Positions 9,567 through 18,900 of a stretch of DNA of 64,000 nucleotides are shown here, piece after piece (position 1 is the first letter of the stretch; each line of letters opens with the position of its first letter). The notes beneath the pieces were generated by a model that ran no database searches, had not been told where the DNA came from, and saw nothing but the letters and a program-made list of their open reading frames with translations. The DNA is from Veillonella sp. VA142 (GTDB lineage Bacteria; Bacillota; Negativicutes; Veillonellales; Veillonellaceae): positions 62,001-126,000 of the forward strand of contig NZ_RQVN01000001.1 in assembly GCF_003992135.1 (NCBI RefSeq), read 5' to 3'. The translations under genes and the position numbers were made by a program.

Positions 9567-10226
9567 GTGGATATTACATCAACACAAGGGTTATTAGCAA
9601 TTCTACAAATTATTATTATTGATATATTATTGGCAGGGGACAATGCTATTGTTATCGGTATGGCAGCTAAAAACTTACCGGAACATTTGCGTAAACGCGC
9701 TATTTTCTGGGGGACAGCAGGTGCGATAGCTTTGCGTCTTGTGATGGCGATTTTGTTCATTGAAGCTTTAGATAATATTCCAGCATTGCGCATCGTTGGC
9801 GGTATTATGTTACTTTGGATTGGTTACTCTTTATTGAAAGATGGGGACAATGAGCATAACATTGAAGCGAAAGATAACATCTGGGGTGCTATTGTTACTA
9901 TCATCATTGCTGATGGTGTGATGGGTATCGATAATGTACTAGGTGTTGTAGCAGCAGCAGAAGGACATTTTGGTCTTGTTGTAGCAGGAATGTTAGTAAC
10001 AGTGCCTATCATCGTTTGGGGTAGCACCCTCTTTGTAAAATTGATTGATAAATTCCCTGTGATCCTATATGCAGGTGGTGGTATCTTAGGCTGGGTATCT
10101 GCTAGCATGATTCAGCATGACCCAATGGCAGCACCATACATCGAACCATATAGCTTACCATTCCATATTGGATGTGTCGTATTGGTGCTAGGCGCAGCGA
10201 TGATTCGCAATCGTTTGGTGAAATAA
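9567..10226 (+). CDS. TerC/YjbE-family integral membrane protein
   Basis: Multi-pass membrane protein of the TerC family, members of which have been linked to manganese export and tellurium resistance. The roughly 219 residues contain two similar halves, each with a charged motif inside the membrane: DILLAGDNAIVIGMA near the N-terminus and ADGVMGIDNVLGV in the middle. That pattern is typical of the family. The GTG at 9567 is 5 nt from AGGAGG; the ATG one codon upstream is only 2 nt away, so I prefer GTG. It appears monocistronic. The substrate cannot be read from the sequence. Confidence 0.88.
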   Translation: MDITSTQGLLAILQIIIIDILLAGDNAIVIGMAAKNLPEHLRKRAIFWGTAGAIALRLVMAILFIEALDNIPALRIVGGIMLLWIGYSLLKDGDNEHNIEAKDNIWGAIVTIIIADGVMGIDNVLGVVAAAEGHFGLVVAGMLVTVPIIVWGSTLFVKLIDKFPVILYAGGGILGWVSASMIQHDPMAAPYIEPYSLPFHIGCVVLVLGAAMIRNRLVK

Positions 10227-10608
10227 ACTGGAGATTGTAAAAGCATTCTCTATATGTCTTAGCATATATGAGGCACTAGTTCAGTAAATAAAGTTCTATA
10301 CTATATTTTGAGGGAATGTCAATTGGCAAACCTCAATAAATAGCTTTTATGTATAATATAGGCATATAGTTTTCATGATGTCGTACATCAATGAAGGCTA
10401 TATGCTTTTTGTTTGTATCGTAGTGATATTTTCAACAAATGGTAAATAGACATTTACTAAGGTACCTAGTTTAATGATATAAAAAGTGTGTATGAGTGGG
10501 AATCGTACTAGGTAGTAGGGATATATAGAGAAGTGTAAAGAACATATAAAAAATGATATAATAACAAAATAATGATAAATGCGATTACAGGGGTTAAAGG
10601 ATATATAG
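10227..10608. other. Intergenic region with terminator and weak promoter
   Basis: Between the terC-family gene and rlmD. It holds a small TATATG/CATATA hairpin near 10250, a TTGAGG/CCTCAA hairpin near 10307-10336 without a U-tract, the strong terminator at 10362-10410, and a TATAAT at 10557-10562 that may be the -10 for rlmD. No coding potential is seen. Confidence 0.5.
10362..10410 (+). terminator. Strong terminator between the terC-family gene and rlmD
   Basis: 15-bp stem starting GCATATAG and closing CTATATGC, with two G-T pairs, topped by a GATG/CATC extension. TTTTTGTTTG follows. Confidence 0.88.
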
Positions 10609-12000
10609 ATGAGCGAGAAGAAGAAACAGCAGAAAGCACCGGTGTGCGTTGGAAATACATATACCATAACTATTCACGGCACTGGCAGTAGTGGCGAAGG
10701 GATAGGCAGATACGAAGGCTTTACCGTATTTGTACCTTATGCGTTACCGAATGAAACAGTACAAGTGAAGATTACAGTAGTCAAAAAGAATTATGCCGTA
10801 GGGGATATTATAGAGGTGCTCACATCGTCTGCAGAGCGAGTGGACCCGCAATGCGAAGTGTATGGCAATTGTGGCGGGTGCCAATTACAACATGCATCCT
10901 ATACTGAGCAATTGCGACTAAAAACAGAATCTGTGAAAGCGGTAATAGAACGGATTGCGAAATGTGACCCTTCCTTGGTGTTGCCTTGTATAGGTCCAAA
11001 GGAACCTTGGCGGTATCGTAATAAAATGCAAATGCCTGTAGGTGGTAAACTAGATAACATACGTATGGGATTTTACCAAAAGGGATCTCATAGCATCATC
11101 AATCACGAGTATTGTCCGATACAAAATTCAGGGAATGATGAAATTCGTAAGGTTTGCTACGAGGCGATGCATGAACTAGGTATCGAACCTTATGATGAGC
11201 ATACGGAAAGAGGCGTTCTTCGTCACGTTGTAGGACGTATTGGGAAAGAAGAATGGATGGTTATACTCGTAAGTCGGACAGTAAATATTCCTCGTGAATC
11301 TGAACTGGTGGATCGGATCGTAACGGCATTGCCACAGGTGACATCCATCGTGGTGAATCACAATCCAAAACAAACGAATGTGATCTTAGGCCCTACAAAC
11401 CGTACACTTTATGGGAAAGACCAGATTACAGATTATATCAAAGATTTGTCCTTTCAATTGTCACCGCATTCCTTTTTTCAAGTGAATCCAGAACAAACCA
11501 CAGTGCTCTATGATACAGCTTTGGAATTTGCAGATTTGAAAGGTCATGAAACGGTGATTGATGCATATTGTGGAACAGGAACGATTTCCTTATTTTTGGC
11601 GCATAAAGCAAAATACGTCATCGGCATTGAAATTGTAGAGCCTGCCATCGAAGATGCAAAGAAAAATGCCATTCGGAATGGATATGACAATACAGAATTT
11701 ATCGTAGGCGACGCAGCCGTGGAGATGCCTAAACTGTATAAACAAGGCATCGAACCTGACGTCATTGTCTTTGACCCTATCCGCGCAGGCTGTAAAGAAG
11801 ATGTGCTACACGCAGCCATCGGTATGGCGCCACAGCGTATCGTCTACGTGTCGTGCAACCCATCATCCATGGCACGAGATATAGAAATACTGACAGAACA
11901 TGGCTATGAATTGGTGAAAGTCCAACCAGTAGATATGTTCCCGCAGACATACCATACTGAGGCCGTATCTTTGCTTACTAGGAGTGAAGCGACGCAGTAA
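10609..12000 (+). CDS. rlmD: 23S rRNA (uracil-C5)-methyltransferase, RlmD/RumA family
   Basis: SAM-dependent m5U methyltransferase acting on 23S rRNA. The 463 residues hold an N-terminal TRAM RNA-binding domain (about 12-70) and an Fe-S site CEVYGNCGGCQLQH. The Rossmann methylase follows with DAYCGTGTISL, FDPIRAGC (variant of the DPPR motif) and the catalytic VYVSCNPSSMARD. Whether it modifies U1939, U747 or both cannot be decided from sequence; many Firmicutes homologues act on both sites, and the RlmCD name may be more exact. The gene stands alone; a weak TTGGCC/GGCCAA hairpin follows at about 12009-12033. Confidence 0.92.
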   Translation: MSEKKKQQKAPVCVGNTYTITIHGTGSSGEGIGRYEGFTVFVPYALPNETVQVKITVVKKNYAVGDIIEVLTSSAERVDPQCEVYGNCGGCQLQHASYTEQLRLKTESVKAVIERIAKCDPSLVLPCIGPKEPWRYRNKMQMPVGGKLDNIRMGFYQKGSHSIINHEYCPIQNSGNDEIRKVCYEAMHELGIEPYDEHTERGVLRHVVGRIGKEEWMVILVSRTVNIPRESELVDRIVTALPQVTSIVVNHNPKQTNVILGPTNRTLYGKDQITDYIKDLSFQLSPHSFFQVNPEQTTVLYDTALEFADLKGHETVIDAYCGTGTISLFLAHKAKYVIGIEIVEPAIEDAKKNAIRNGYDNTEFIVGDAAVEMPKLYKQGIEPDVIVFDPIRAGCKEDVLHAAIGMAPQRIVYVSCNPSSMARDIEILTEHGYELVKVQPVDMFPQTYHTEAVSLLTRSEATQ

Positions 12001-12076
12001 GCATTAGATTGGCCCATGTCAGGGATGGCCAAGAGTTCGAGAAATGTATTTTATTATTACAGTATCAGGAGTATAT

Positions 12077-13249
12077 ATGAAGTTAAAACTAAATTTAGTT
12101 ATGGCAATTGCAACTCTTTCGTTAATGAACATATCTATTAGTAGTATCTCTCTGGCTGTAGGAGGACAGAATGATAATGAGGGGGTTGATCCAACACCTA
12201 ATGTAATTGGTAACAACAATAATATAATGTATTCAAATTTTTATAATATATCTGGAAATAATAATTTAGTGTATGGTGATTATCTAAATATTGTAGGAAA
12301 TAAAAATTGAGTAACTGGAGACCATTTAGTTGTTGTTGGAAATTATAATATTGCAGCTCCACAGATATATCCTGAGGATTTTAATAATTGGACAATTTCA
12401 TTAGGTAAAGCGCCTGGAGAAGCAGCGACAGTAGTAGGTGACTACGCGACGGTAGAATTTGGACATGGCACGGCCCTTGGATATGGAGCTAAAGCCTATG
12501 CCAAAAGTTCAGTTGCATTGGGCGCATTTAGTAAAGCTGTCACATTACATCCTGTAGAAGGCAAATATGCTGGCGTTAATAATGCTAGAGGCATAGTAAG
12601 TATTGGTGTAGTTGATGATGGTTTAGGATATTACTATTCTAATGATAATGGCTTTGTAAAACCTGAAAAATATAATACTTTTACTCGTCAAATGCAAGGT
12701 GTAGCCGCTGGTGAAATTTCTGAAACGTCTACAGATGCGATTAATGGTAGTCAATTACATGCTACGATCAGGGCTATAGAAAGCTTATCAGTTAATAATG
12801 GTACACTACTTAATACTAAAATTGATGCTATCAATAATAAAATTGATTCATTAGAAGCAGATGCCCAGTCAAGAGATACCATGAACGCTGCATTGTCAGC
12901 ATTAAAACCGCTTTCCTATGACCCTAGAGAACCACATCAATTTATGGCAGGTGTAGGTGCTTATAAAAATAAACGGGCAGTGGCATTAGGATATGGTCAT
13001 TATTTTAATGAATCTACATTGGTACATATAGGATTGGCTCATTCTAATGGTAATAGTGTTATGATTAATGGAGGCGTAAGTGTCAAGTTTGGAAGGGGTA
13101 CCAATTCTAACATATTACCACAATACGAAAAGGGACCTATATCTTCTATTTATGTGTTTCAAGAGGAAAACCAAGCACTTCGTCAACGAGTGGATGAACA
13201 AGAACAACGAATTGCGCGACTAGAAGTGTTGATGCTGAATAGAAAGTAA
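12077..13249 (+). pseudogene. YadA-like trimeric autotransporter adhesin interrupted by an in-frame TGA
   Basis: The reading frame is open from a signal peptide (MKLKLNLVMAIATLSLMNISISS, ATG behind CAGGAG) to the end except for one TGA at 12308-12310 (codon 78). The same frame continues on both sides without a shift. The product would be about 390 residues: a beta-roll head with GNxNxVxGD repeats, a short stalk with [12 protein letters not shown], and the YadA anchor ([14 protein letters not shown] through SVKFG). A roughly 40-residue coiled-coil tail ends MLNRK. The TGA falls in one of the head repeats, so it looks like a point nonsense mutation. No alternative start with a good ribosome site is obvious before the stalk. 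Read-through or sequencing error remain possible. Confidence 0.85.
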
Positions 13250-13349
13250 GGGTTATTTGGCGCCAGATAGGGAGTTCATTATAACACCATAACTAACTTT
13301 CATCTAAAATATATCCTATAGAAGCAGTTTATCACTGTTTTTAATGGAC

Positions 13350-13387
13350 CACTTGCCGTATAATAATTACGGCAAGTGTTTTTTTTA
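13350..13387 (+). terminator. Rho-independent terminator of the adhesin pseudogene
   Basis: 11-bp perfect stem CACTTGCCGTA / TACGGCAAGTG, 7-nt loop, then nine T. Confidence 0.93.
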
Positions 13388-13408
13388 TTAGAAAGGATTG
13401 AGTAATTC

Positions 13409-14755
13409 ATGATTATGTTATTCGGATTTATTTTATTGTTAGCTTGCTTAATCGTTGGTGTAAGACACGGTGGCTTAGGTTTAGCTGCTGTATCTGGTAT
13501 CGGTCTTGCTATTTACGTATTTGTAATTGGTCTTGTACCAGGGAAACCACCAATTGATGTCATGCTAACGATTATGGCAGTGGTGACTTGTTCTGGTTTC
13601 TTACAAGCTTCCAAAGGATTGGATGTGATGCTTGTATACGCAGAAAAATTTCTTCGTAGTAATCCAAAACAAATTACGATTTTAGCGCCTATTACAACAT
13701 GGTTCTTAACTGTCTTATGTGGAACAGGGCACGTAGTGTATACGATGTTCCCTATCATCTATGATATTTCTATTAAAGAAGGGATTCGACCAGAACGACC
13801 AATGGCGGTGGCATCTGTGGCGTCTCAAATGGGGATTTGTGCCTCTCCTGCATCGGTAGCGGTAGTATCTATGGTAGCTATGCTAGGAGCTGTTAGTTTC
13901 CCAGCGAGTGTGGTAACGATTTTATCTATTACCATTCCAGCTACTTTTGTAGGTGTCATCGTAGCCGGTGTGTGGAGCATGCGTCGTGGTAAAGAGTTGG
14001 CTAATGATCCAGACTTTCAAGCGCGCATTCAAGATCTAGAGCAACGTGCTTACATTTACGCAGAAAACAAGGATGCAAGCGTTGTAAAAGAATTGCCACG
14101 TACAGCCTACTGGGCTACTACAATTTTCTTGCTAGGGATTTTAGTTATCGCTTTATTCGGTAGTTTCCCAGAACAATTGTTACCATTAGTACCAAATGCT
14201 AAAGGTGCATGGAAACCATTATCCATGACCCCTACTATTCAAATTGCTATGCTTGTGATGGCATCCTTAATCCTTCTTCTATGTAAGGTGAAAGCCAGCG
14301 ATGTAACGAACGGTTCTGTATTTAAATCTGGTATGATTGCTGTAGTGTCTGTATACGGTGTAGCTTGGATGGCAGAAACCTATTTTGGTGCATACATTCC
14401 ACAATTTAAAACAACGTTATCTAGTATAGTAGTCGCGCATCCATGGACGTATGCAATTGTATTATTTATCATTTCTAAATTGGTTAACTCCCAAGCAGCA
14501 GCACTTGCTATCGTGGTTCCAATGGGCTTGAGCGTAGGTGTGGAACCATTGATTGTACTATCCTTTATCCCTGCATGTTATGCATACTTTGTATTACCAA
14601 CGTATCCATCTGATCTGGCATGTATTGGGTTTGACCGTTCTGGTACAACCCGAATTGGTAAATTTGTTATTAATCATAGTTTTATCATTCCAGGCTTAAT
14701 TGGAGTATTTACAAGTTGTGTGGTAGGGTACTTTATTGCCCATGCTATGTTCTAA
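13409..14755 (+). CDS. Anaerobic C4-dicarboxylate transporter, DcuA/DcuB family
   Basis: Inner-membrane carrier for fumarate, malate, succinate or aspartate exchange under anaerobic conditions. The 448 residues form about 11 hydrophobic segments. They match the Dcu pattern: MAVVTCSGFLQASKGLDVML, then RSNPKQITILAPITTWFLTV, then a GTGHVVYTMFPII segment and SQMGICASPASVAVVSM. Lactate- and malate-using Veillonella make succinate and propionate, which fits such a carrier. DcuA and DcuB cannot be told apart here. The ATG follows AAAGGATTGAG with a longish spacer. The preceding terminator shows it has its own promoter, probably within the terminator region. Confidence 0.9.
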   Translation: MIMLFGFILLLACLIVGVRHGGLGLAAVSGIGLAIYVFVIGLVPGKPPIDVMLTIMAVVTCSGFLQASKGLDVMLVYAEKFLRSNPKQITILAPITTWFLTVLCGTGHVVYTMFPIIYDISIKEGIRPERPMAVASVASQMGICASPASVAVVSMVAMLGAVSFPASVVTILSITIPATFVGVIVAGVWSMRRGKELANDPDFQARIQDLEQRAYIYAENKDASVVKELPRTAYWATTIFLLGILVIALFGSFPEQLLPLVPNAKGAWKPLSMTPTIQIAMLVMASLILLLCKVKASDVTNGSVFKSGMIAVVSVYGVAWMAETYFGAYIPQFKTTLSSIVVAHPWTYAIVLFIISKLVNSQAAALAIVVPMGLSVGVEPLIVLSFIPACYAYFVLPTYPSDLACIGFDRSGTTRIGKFVINHSFIIPGLIGVFTSCVVGYFIAHAMF

Positions 14756-14825
14756 TTGGATATAGGTTGAGGATAGCATCTGTTTAGTATTAGTTGAGCA
14801 TGCACAAGGGTATAAGGAGAGTACT

Positions 14826-15156
14826 ATATCAATTAACAAATTGGGCCTTTTAAGTATTATACTTTTAGGGGTCAACGCAATTATTGGGACTGGGATTTTT
14901 TTGCTTCCTGGTAAAGAGGCTGCATTAGTAGGCGTCAACAGCTTATGGGTTATTGTATTTGATGCTCTGTTAGTGATGTCTATTGCATTATGCTTTGCAG
15001 AAATGGGGCTCAGTGATTCCAGTGTTAGCGGCTGTAGTTAATATCTGGTTATTAACGCAATCTTCCTTGGAAAAAGTATTCTGGGGACTTGGTGGTTTAG
15101 TCGTAGGTGCTGTATTGTACTACATTATGAATCGTAGCGGAAAACAAACAGCTTAG
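14826..15156 (+). pseudogene. Amino-acid permease (APC family) remnant with large internal deletion
   Basis: The N-terminal piece SINKLGLLSIILLGVNAIIGTGIF continues as LLPGKEAALVG and CFAEMGL, the first two membrane segments of an APC-superfamily permease. At about 15008-15013 the sequence jumps, in another frame, to a C-terminal end reading VIPVLAAVVNIWLLTQ, ending YYIMNRSGKQTA with a TAG. About 300 central residues are missing. The ribosome site AAGGAG is followed after 6 nt by ATA at 14826 where ATG is expected, so the start codon also appears lost. Clearly non-functional. Confidence 0.85.
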
Positions 15157-15268
15157 GAAAACACCATAGTAAGTGTATAGGATAAATAGATCACTAACAC
15201 TATATGGCTGCAAGCATGTCATGAATATGTGAGTGGGATAATCTACATAACAAATATATAAAACGTAA

Positions 15269-15328
15269 AAAACATAAGCAGGTAATATCGTCAGTTTTAC
15301 TGGATACAGAAAGCCTGCTTATGTTTTT
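15269..15328 (+). terminator. Terminator after the permease remnant
   Basis: 14-bp perfect stem AAAACATAAGCAGG / CCTGCTTATGTTTT with a 31-nt loop that contains a small CAGT/ACTG hairpin, then TTG. Retained although the permease has decayed. Confidence 0.85.
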
Positions 15329-15371
15329 TGTATAATTTTCACTGATTTTTCATGTATGGACTGAGTAAATG

Positions 15372-15380
15372 TGGTATAAT
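15372..15380 (+). promoter_or_regulatory. Extended -10 promoter of the amidase operon
   Basis: TGGTATAAT is an extended -10 element; no convincing -35 at 17 bp. The start codon is 55 bp further on. Confidence 0.5.
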
Positions 15381-15435
15381 TAAGGTACTGTCTAAAGGAA
15401 AACTATCCAGTGCAACATAGATTGGAGTGAGATAT

Positions 15436-16692
15436 TTGCGTAAGTTATTTGCCCTATTGGGTATGTTAGTATTGGTGTTACCAGTCCTGTTTGGAGCTAC
15501 GAAGGCTGCAAATGTGACAGATCTTCATTGGGTAACGAGAAATGATGCACCAATCCCTTTTGTGAGAATGGTCTTTAGTTTATCTAGTCCTGTTCATGCG
15601 ACAGCCTCCATTAGTTCCAGTGGTACATCTACCACATTATTGTTGAAAAATGCTACTATAGCAGGGGCACCTACATCAATTGTGATGGATGATGGCATTG
15701 CGAAAAGTGCGACACTTTCACAGTCAGGACCAGATACGGTGGTAAAAATTGAAACACCGAGGGCTATTGATGTAGAAGATTTGAAAGTATTTACTTTGAA
15801 AAAAGATACAGTCAATAACAAACCATATCGTATGGTGGTGGATATCCAGAAAAAAGGAGTAACCCCACGAGATAATTATTATGGTAAAAAGCCAGCAGCC
15901 CCAGTGGCTGAAAAAGTACCAGCCAAGGCAGCTGAGGTGAAAGCTACACCTAAAGAAGTGTCAAAAGCTGAGACTAAACCAACACCTAAAACAGCTGAAA
16001 AAATAGTAGCAAAACCAGCTAAGCCAGCTCCAAAAACAGAATCCAAACAGCCAGTGGCATTACCAGTGGTTTCAGAAAAACCAATTCCGCAAGTAGTCAA
16101 TTATCGCACCACAGGCGGTATTAGCGGTAAAATTATTGTATTAGATCCAGGCCATGGTGGAAGTGACCCTGGTGCTATTGGACCAACGGGATTACAAGAA
16201 AAGCAAGTGACATTGCCCGTTGCTGAGTATTTAAAATCTATTTTAGAAGCAAAGGGTGCTAAAGTTATCTTGACCCGTACGACAGATGTAGATGTGTATG
16301 GACCACATGCGAGTGGTGTGGACGAATTGCAAGCCCGCGTCAATGTAGCAAATGGTAACCAAGCAGATGCTTTTATGAGTATTCATATTAATTCCTTCTC
16401 AAATCCCAATGTAGGTGGTATTGCAACTTACTATTTTGATGGATCTGATCAATCGAAAAAATTAGCATCTTCTGTACAAGGTCAGATTGCTGAACACAGT
16501 GGATTTAACGGTGACCGAGGTATCCAACCGGGGAACTTATACGTCCTACGTCATTCCTTGATGCCATCCATATTGGTAGAATTAGGGTTTATTTCTAATC
16601 CTACGGAAGAAGGTCATTTAAAAGAATCATCAACACAGAAAGATTTTGCCAATGAACTGGCAAAAGGCTTAGAATTATATTTTGGAGGTTAA
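15436..16692 (+). CDS. N-acetylmuramoyl-L-alanine amidase (AMIN + Amidase_3)
   Basis: Zinc amidase that cuts the bond between MurNAc and the stem peptide in the periplasm. After a signal peptide (ends near ATKAA) comes an AMIN domain (about 28-140). A Lys/Ala/Pro-rich linker follows (about 145-215), then Amidase_3 (about 228-418). Zinc ligands and catalytic residues are visible in LDPGHGGSDPGAIG, LQEKQVTL, MSIHINSF and LVELGFISNP. Resembles AmiC-type cell-separation amidases. I chose TTG at 15436, 6 nt after GGAGTGA; the GTG at 15427 lies within that ribosome site. Transcribed with the lipoprotein gene 3 bp downstream. Confidence 0.92.
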   Translation: MRKLFALLGMLVLVLPVLFGATKAANVTDLHWVTRNDAPIPFVRMVFSLSSPVHATASISSSGTSTTLLLKNATIAGAPTSIVMDDGIAKSATLSQSGPDTVVKIETPRAIDVEDLKVFTLKKDTVNNKPYRMVVDIQKKGVTPRDNYYGKKPAAPVAEKVPAKAAEVKATPKEVSKAETKPTPKTAEKIVAKPAKPAPKTESKQPVALPVVSEKPIPQVVNYRTTGGISGKIIVLDPGHGGSDPGAIGPTGLQEKQVTLPVAEYLKSILEAKGAKVILTRTTDVDVYGPHASGVDELQARVNVANGNQADAFMSIHINSFSNPNVGGIATYYFDGSDQSKKLASSVQGQIAEHSGFNGDRGIQPGNLYVLRHSLMPSILVELGFISNPTEEGHLKESSTQKDFANELAKGLELYFGG

Positions 16693-16695
16693 TTC

Positions 16696-17250
16696 ATGAA
16701 ACAATCATTACGCTATGGTCTAGTGGCTATGATGAGCGTATGTGTCATTGCGTTGGCAGGTTGTAATTCTCAAGATTTAAAAGTGGATTTGGGAAAACAA
16801 ACAACGGCCCAATCTTCTGCGTCGCAGGACCAGAAAACACTAGATAAAATGACAAAAATCGTGGTGTATGTACCACGGCAAGATGGAAAAGGAGTTATGC
16901 CACAACCGCTTACGATTGATAAAGACCGTAAAACGGTAAAAGATGCCATAAACCTAATGATTGAGCAAGATGGTCGGGCAGAGTATCCAGTTTTTGCAAA
17001 AGGTACAAAAGTAGTAGAAACATCAAAACATGATGATACAGTTACGGTCATTTTAAGTGATGACTTTTTGCAGGATGCTACTGGTTTAACAGCTACGTTA
17101 CGAATTGCCTCTATCGTTAATACAGCAGTAGAATTTGATGGTGTACATAAAGTGTATATCAAGGTAAAAGGAGTGACTTTACCTACCTATGGTGACATTG
17201 ACTTGACACATCCATTGAAAAAAATGAAAGATAAGATTGTAAAAGATTAA
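16696..17250 (+). CDS. GerMN-domain lipoprotein
   Basis: Membrane-anchored lipoprotein of 184 residues. The signal sequence ends in the lipobox LAGC with the modified Cys at about residue 23. A short flexible Gln/Ser-rich region is followed by a GerMN domain (about 50-170), recognisable from KIVVYVP, a TVKDAINLMIEQ helix, and LQDATGLTATLRIASIVNT. GerMN domains occur in spore germination proteins but also in non-sporulating bacteria next to wall amidases, as here, so a role in wall remodelling together with the amidase is inferred. ATG follows GGAGG. Exact partner unknown. Confidence 0.85.
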   Translation: MKQSLRYGLVAMMSVCVIALAGCNSQDLKVDLGKQTTAQSSASQDQKTLDKMTKIVVYVPRQDGKGVMPQPLTIDKDRKTVKDAINLMIEQDGRAEYPVFAKGTKVVETSKHDDTVTVILSDDFLQDATGLTATLRIASIVNTAVEFDGVHKVYIKVKGVTLPTYGDIDLTHPLKKMKDKIVKD

Positions 17251-17255
17251 GTAGT

Positions 17256-17296
17256 ATGTTGGGGGATTCTTAGCAGAGAGCTTCCAACATTTTTAT
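17256..17296 (+). terminator. Terminator of the amidase-lipoprotein operon
   Basis: 7-bp stem ATGTTGG / CCAACAT with a 21-nt loop, then TTTTTATA. Modest stem. Confidence 0.6.
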
Positions 17297-17358
17297 ACCT
17301 TAAATTCATGGTAAATTAGTATGATAAACAACAAAGATGTTGTAGAAAGGATGGTTTG

Positions 17359-18900
17359 ATGATACAGAATTTAGTGGAAGAGTTGAGTAAAAACGGGGTA
17401 TTTTATTTACATTTATTACTCGAGCACATAGGAATTAGCTTTACAGCCGTCATCATTGCTACAGTGCTGGGACTGGCTATGGGGATATTTATAGTGCGAA
17501 AACAGAAATTGGCGAATTCTGTTATTTCTGTAGTGAATATTGCGTATACCATACCGTCTATTGCTTTGTTGGGGTTTCTGATTTCTTTCACAGGTGTAGG
17601 GAATACGACGGCCATCATTGCTCTTACCATATACGCACTATTGCCTATCGTGCGTAGTACCTATGTGGGGATTACCACTATTGATCCAAAAATTATTGAG
17701 GCTAGCCGTGCTATGGGGAGTACAGATAGCCAAATTTTATGGAAGATACAGCTACCGTTAGCATTTCCTGTTATTTTTGCAGCTATCATGAACATGGTGA
17801 CCATGACCATTGCCTTAGCGGGGATTGCCTCCTTTGTAGGTGCAGGTGGTCTAGGTGTTGCCATTTATCGTGGAATAACCACTAATAACGAAATATTAAT
17901 TTGGATTGGTGGCATCCTAATCGCCCTCTTAGCCTTGATCATAGATGGCATCTTAGGTATCATCGGTAAGTTAGTAGAAGAACACAAGGTGCACAAGATT
18001 GTCAATCGAAAAGTAGGCTACGTCTTGAGCGTTCTCTTAGTGATTATTGTAGGTGCAGTAGGGGTACAACAGTATAATAAAAGTGATACTATTCACATCG
18101 CATCAAAACCGGTATCGGAAGGATATATTTTGGCAGATATCGTGGGAACCCTAATTGAGGCGGATACGAATCTGAAAGTTGAGTACACTCATGGTGTTGG
18201 AGGTGGTACTTCTAATATTCACCCTGGTATGGTACGAGGAGATTTCGATATGTATCCGGAGTATACGGGCACATCTTGGCAAATTGTGTTAAAACATAAG
18301 CAAGACTACAAGAACGATAAGTTTCCTATGTTGAGTGCAGAGTACAAGGACAAGTATCATTTCTTATGGAAAGGGATGTTTGGTTTTAATGATACTTATA
18401 GTATTGGCATTCGAGCAGATTTAGCAAAAGAATATGGCATTAAAACGTTTACAGACTTGGAGAAATATGCAGGACAATTAACATTTGGTGCAGAATATGA
18501 CTTCTTTGAACGAGAAGACGGATACAAAGCCTTAGCTAATGCCTATAACTATCACTTCAAAAAGGTAGTAGATATGGACAATGGATTAAAATATCAAGCC
18601 TTATTTGATAAAAAGATTGATGCTATGACTGTATTTACAACAGATGGTCAGTTATCTGATCCACGGGTTGTAGTATTAAAGGACGATCGCAACTTTTATC
18701 CAAGTTACATGGCGGGCATGGTTGTTCGTGAGGAAACCCTACAAAAACATCCTGAGCTAGAGGCGGTATTACATCGTTTGGATGGTATCCTAGATGAAAG
18801 TACCATGGCACAGTTGAATAAAAGGGTAGAAATTGATAAGGAAGATCCGAAACAAGTGGCGAAGGAATTTTTACAATCTAAAGGATTGGTGGTGAAATAG
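17359..18900 (+). CDS. Osmolyte ABC transporter permease fused to substrate-binding domain (OpuB/OpuC type)
   Basis: Importer subunit for a quaternary amine such as glycine betaine, carnitine or choline. The 513 residues have an N-terminal BPD_transp_1 permease (about 15-215; coupling loop EASRAMGSTDSQILWKIQLP). A further membrane segment follows (about 218-238), then an OpuAC-type binding domain (about 245-510) that begins IHIASKPVSEGYILADIVG and contains YPEYTGTSW. The fusion places the receptor on the outer face of its own permease. ATG chosen 7 nt after AAAGGA. The ATPase gene begins at the next base after the stop codon. Ligand not predictable from sequence alone. Confidence 0.9.
   Translation: MIQNLVEELSKNGVFYLHLLLEHIGISFTAVIIATVLGLAMGIFIVRKQKLANSVISVVNIAYTIPSIALLGFLISFTGVGNTTAIIALTIYALLPIVRSTYVGITTIDPKIIEASRAMGSTDSQILWKIQLPLAFPVIFAAIMNMVTMTIALAGIASFVGAGGLGVAIYRGITTNNEILIWIGGILIALLALIIDGILGIIGKLVEEHKVHKIVNRKVGYVLSVLLVIIVGAVGVQQYNKSDTIHIASKPVSEGYILADIVGTLIEADTNLKVEYTHGVGGGTSNIHPGMVRGDFDMYPEYTGTSWQIVLKHKQDYKNDKFPMLSAEYKDKYHFLWKGMFGFNDTYSIGIRADLAKEYGIKTFTDLEKYAGQLTFGAEYDFFEREDGYKALANAYNYHFKKVVDMDNGLKYQALFDKKIDAMTVFTTDGQLSDPRVVVLKDDRNFYPSYMAGMVVREETLQKHPELEAVLHRLDGILDESTMAQLNKRVEIDKEDPKQVAKEFLQSKGLVVK

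Noticed and set aside
12044-12076. Upstream in-frame ATG as start of the adhesin pseudogene
   Set aside because: No ribosome site, and it would put eleven residues before a perfect signal peptide whose own ATG follows CAGGAG.
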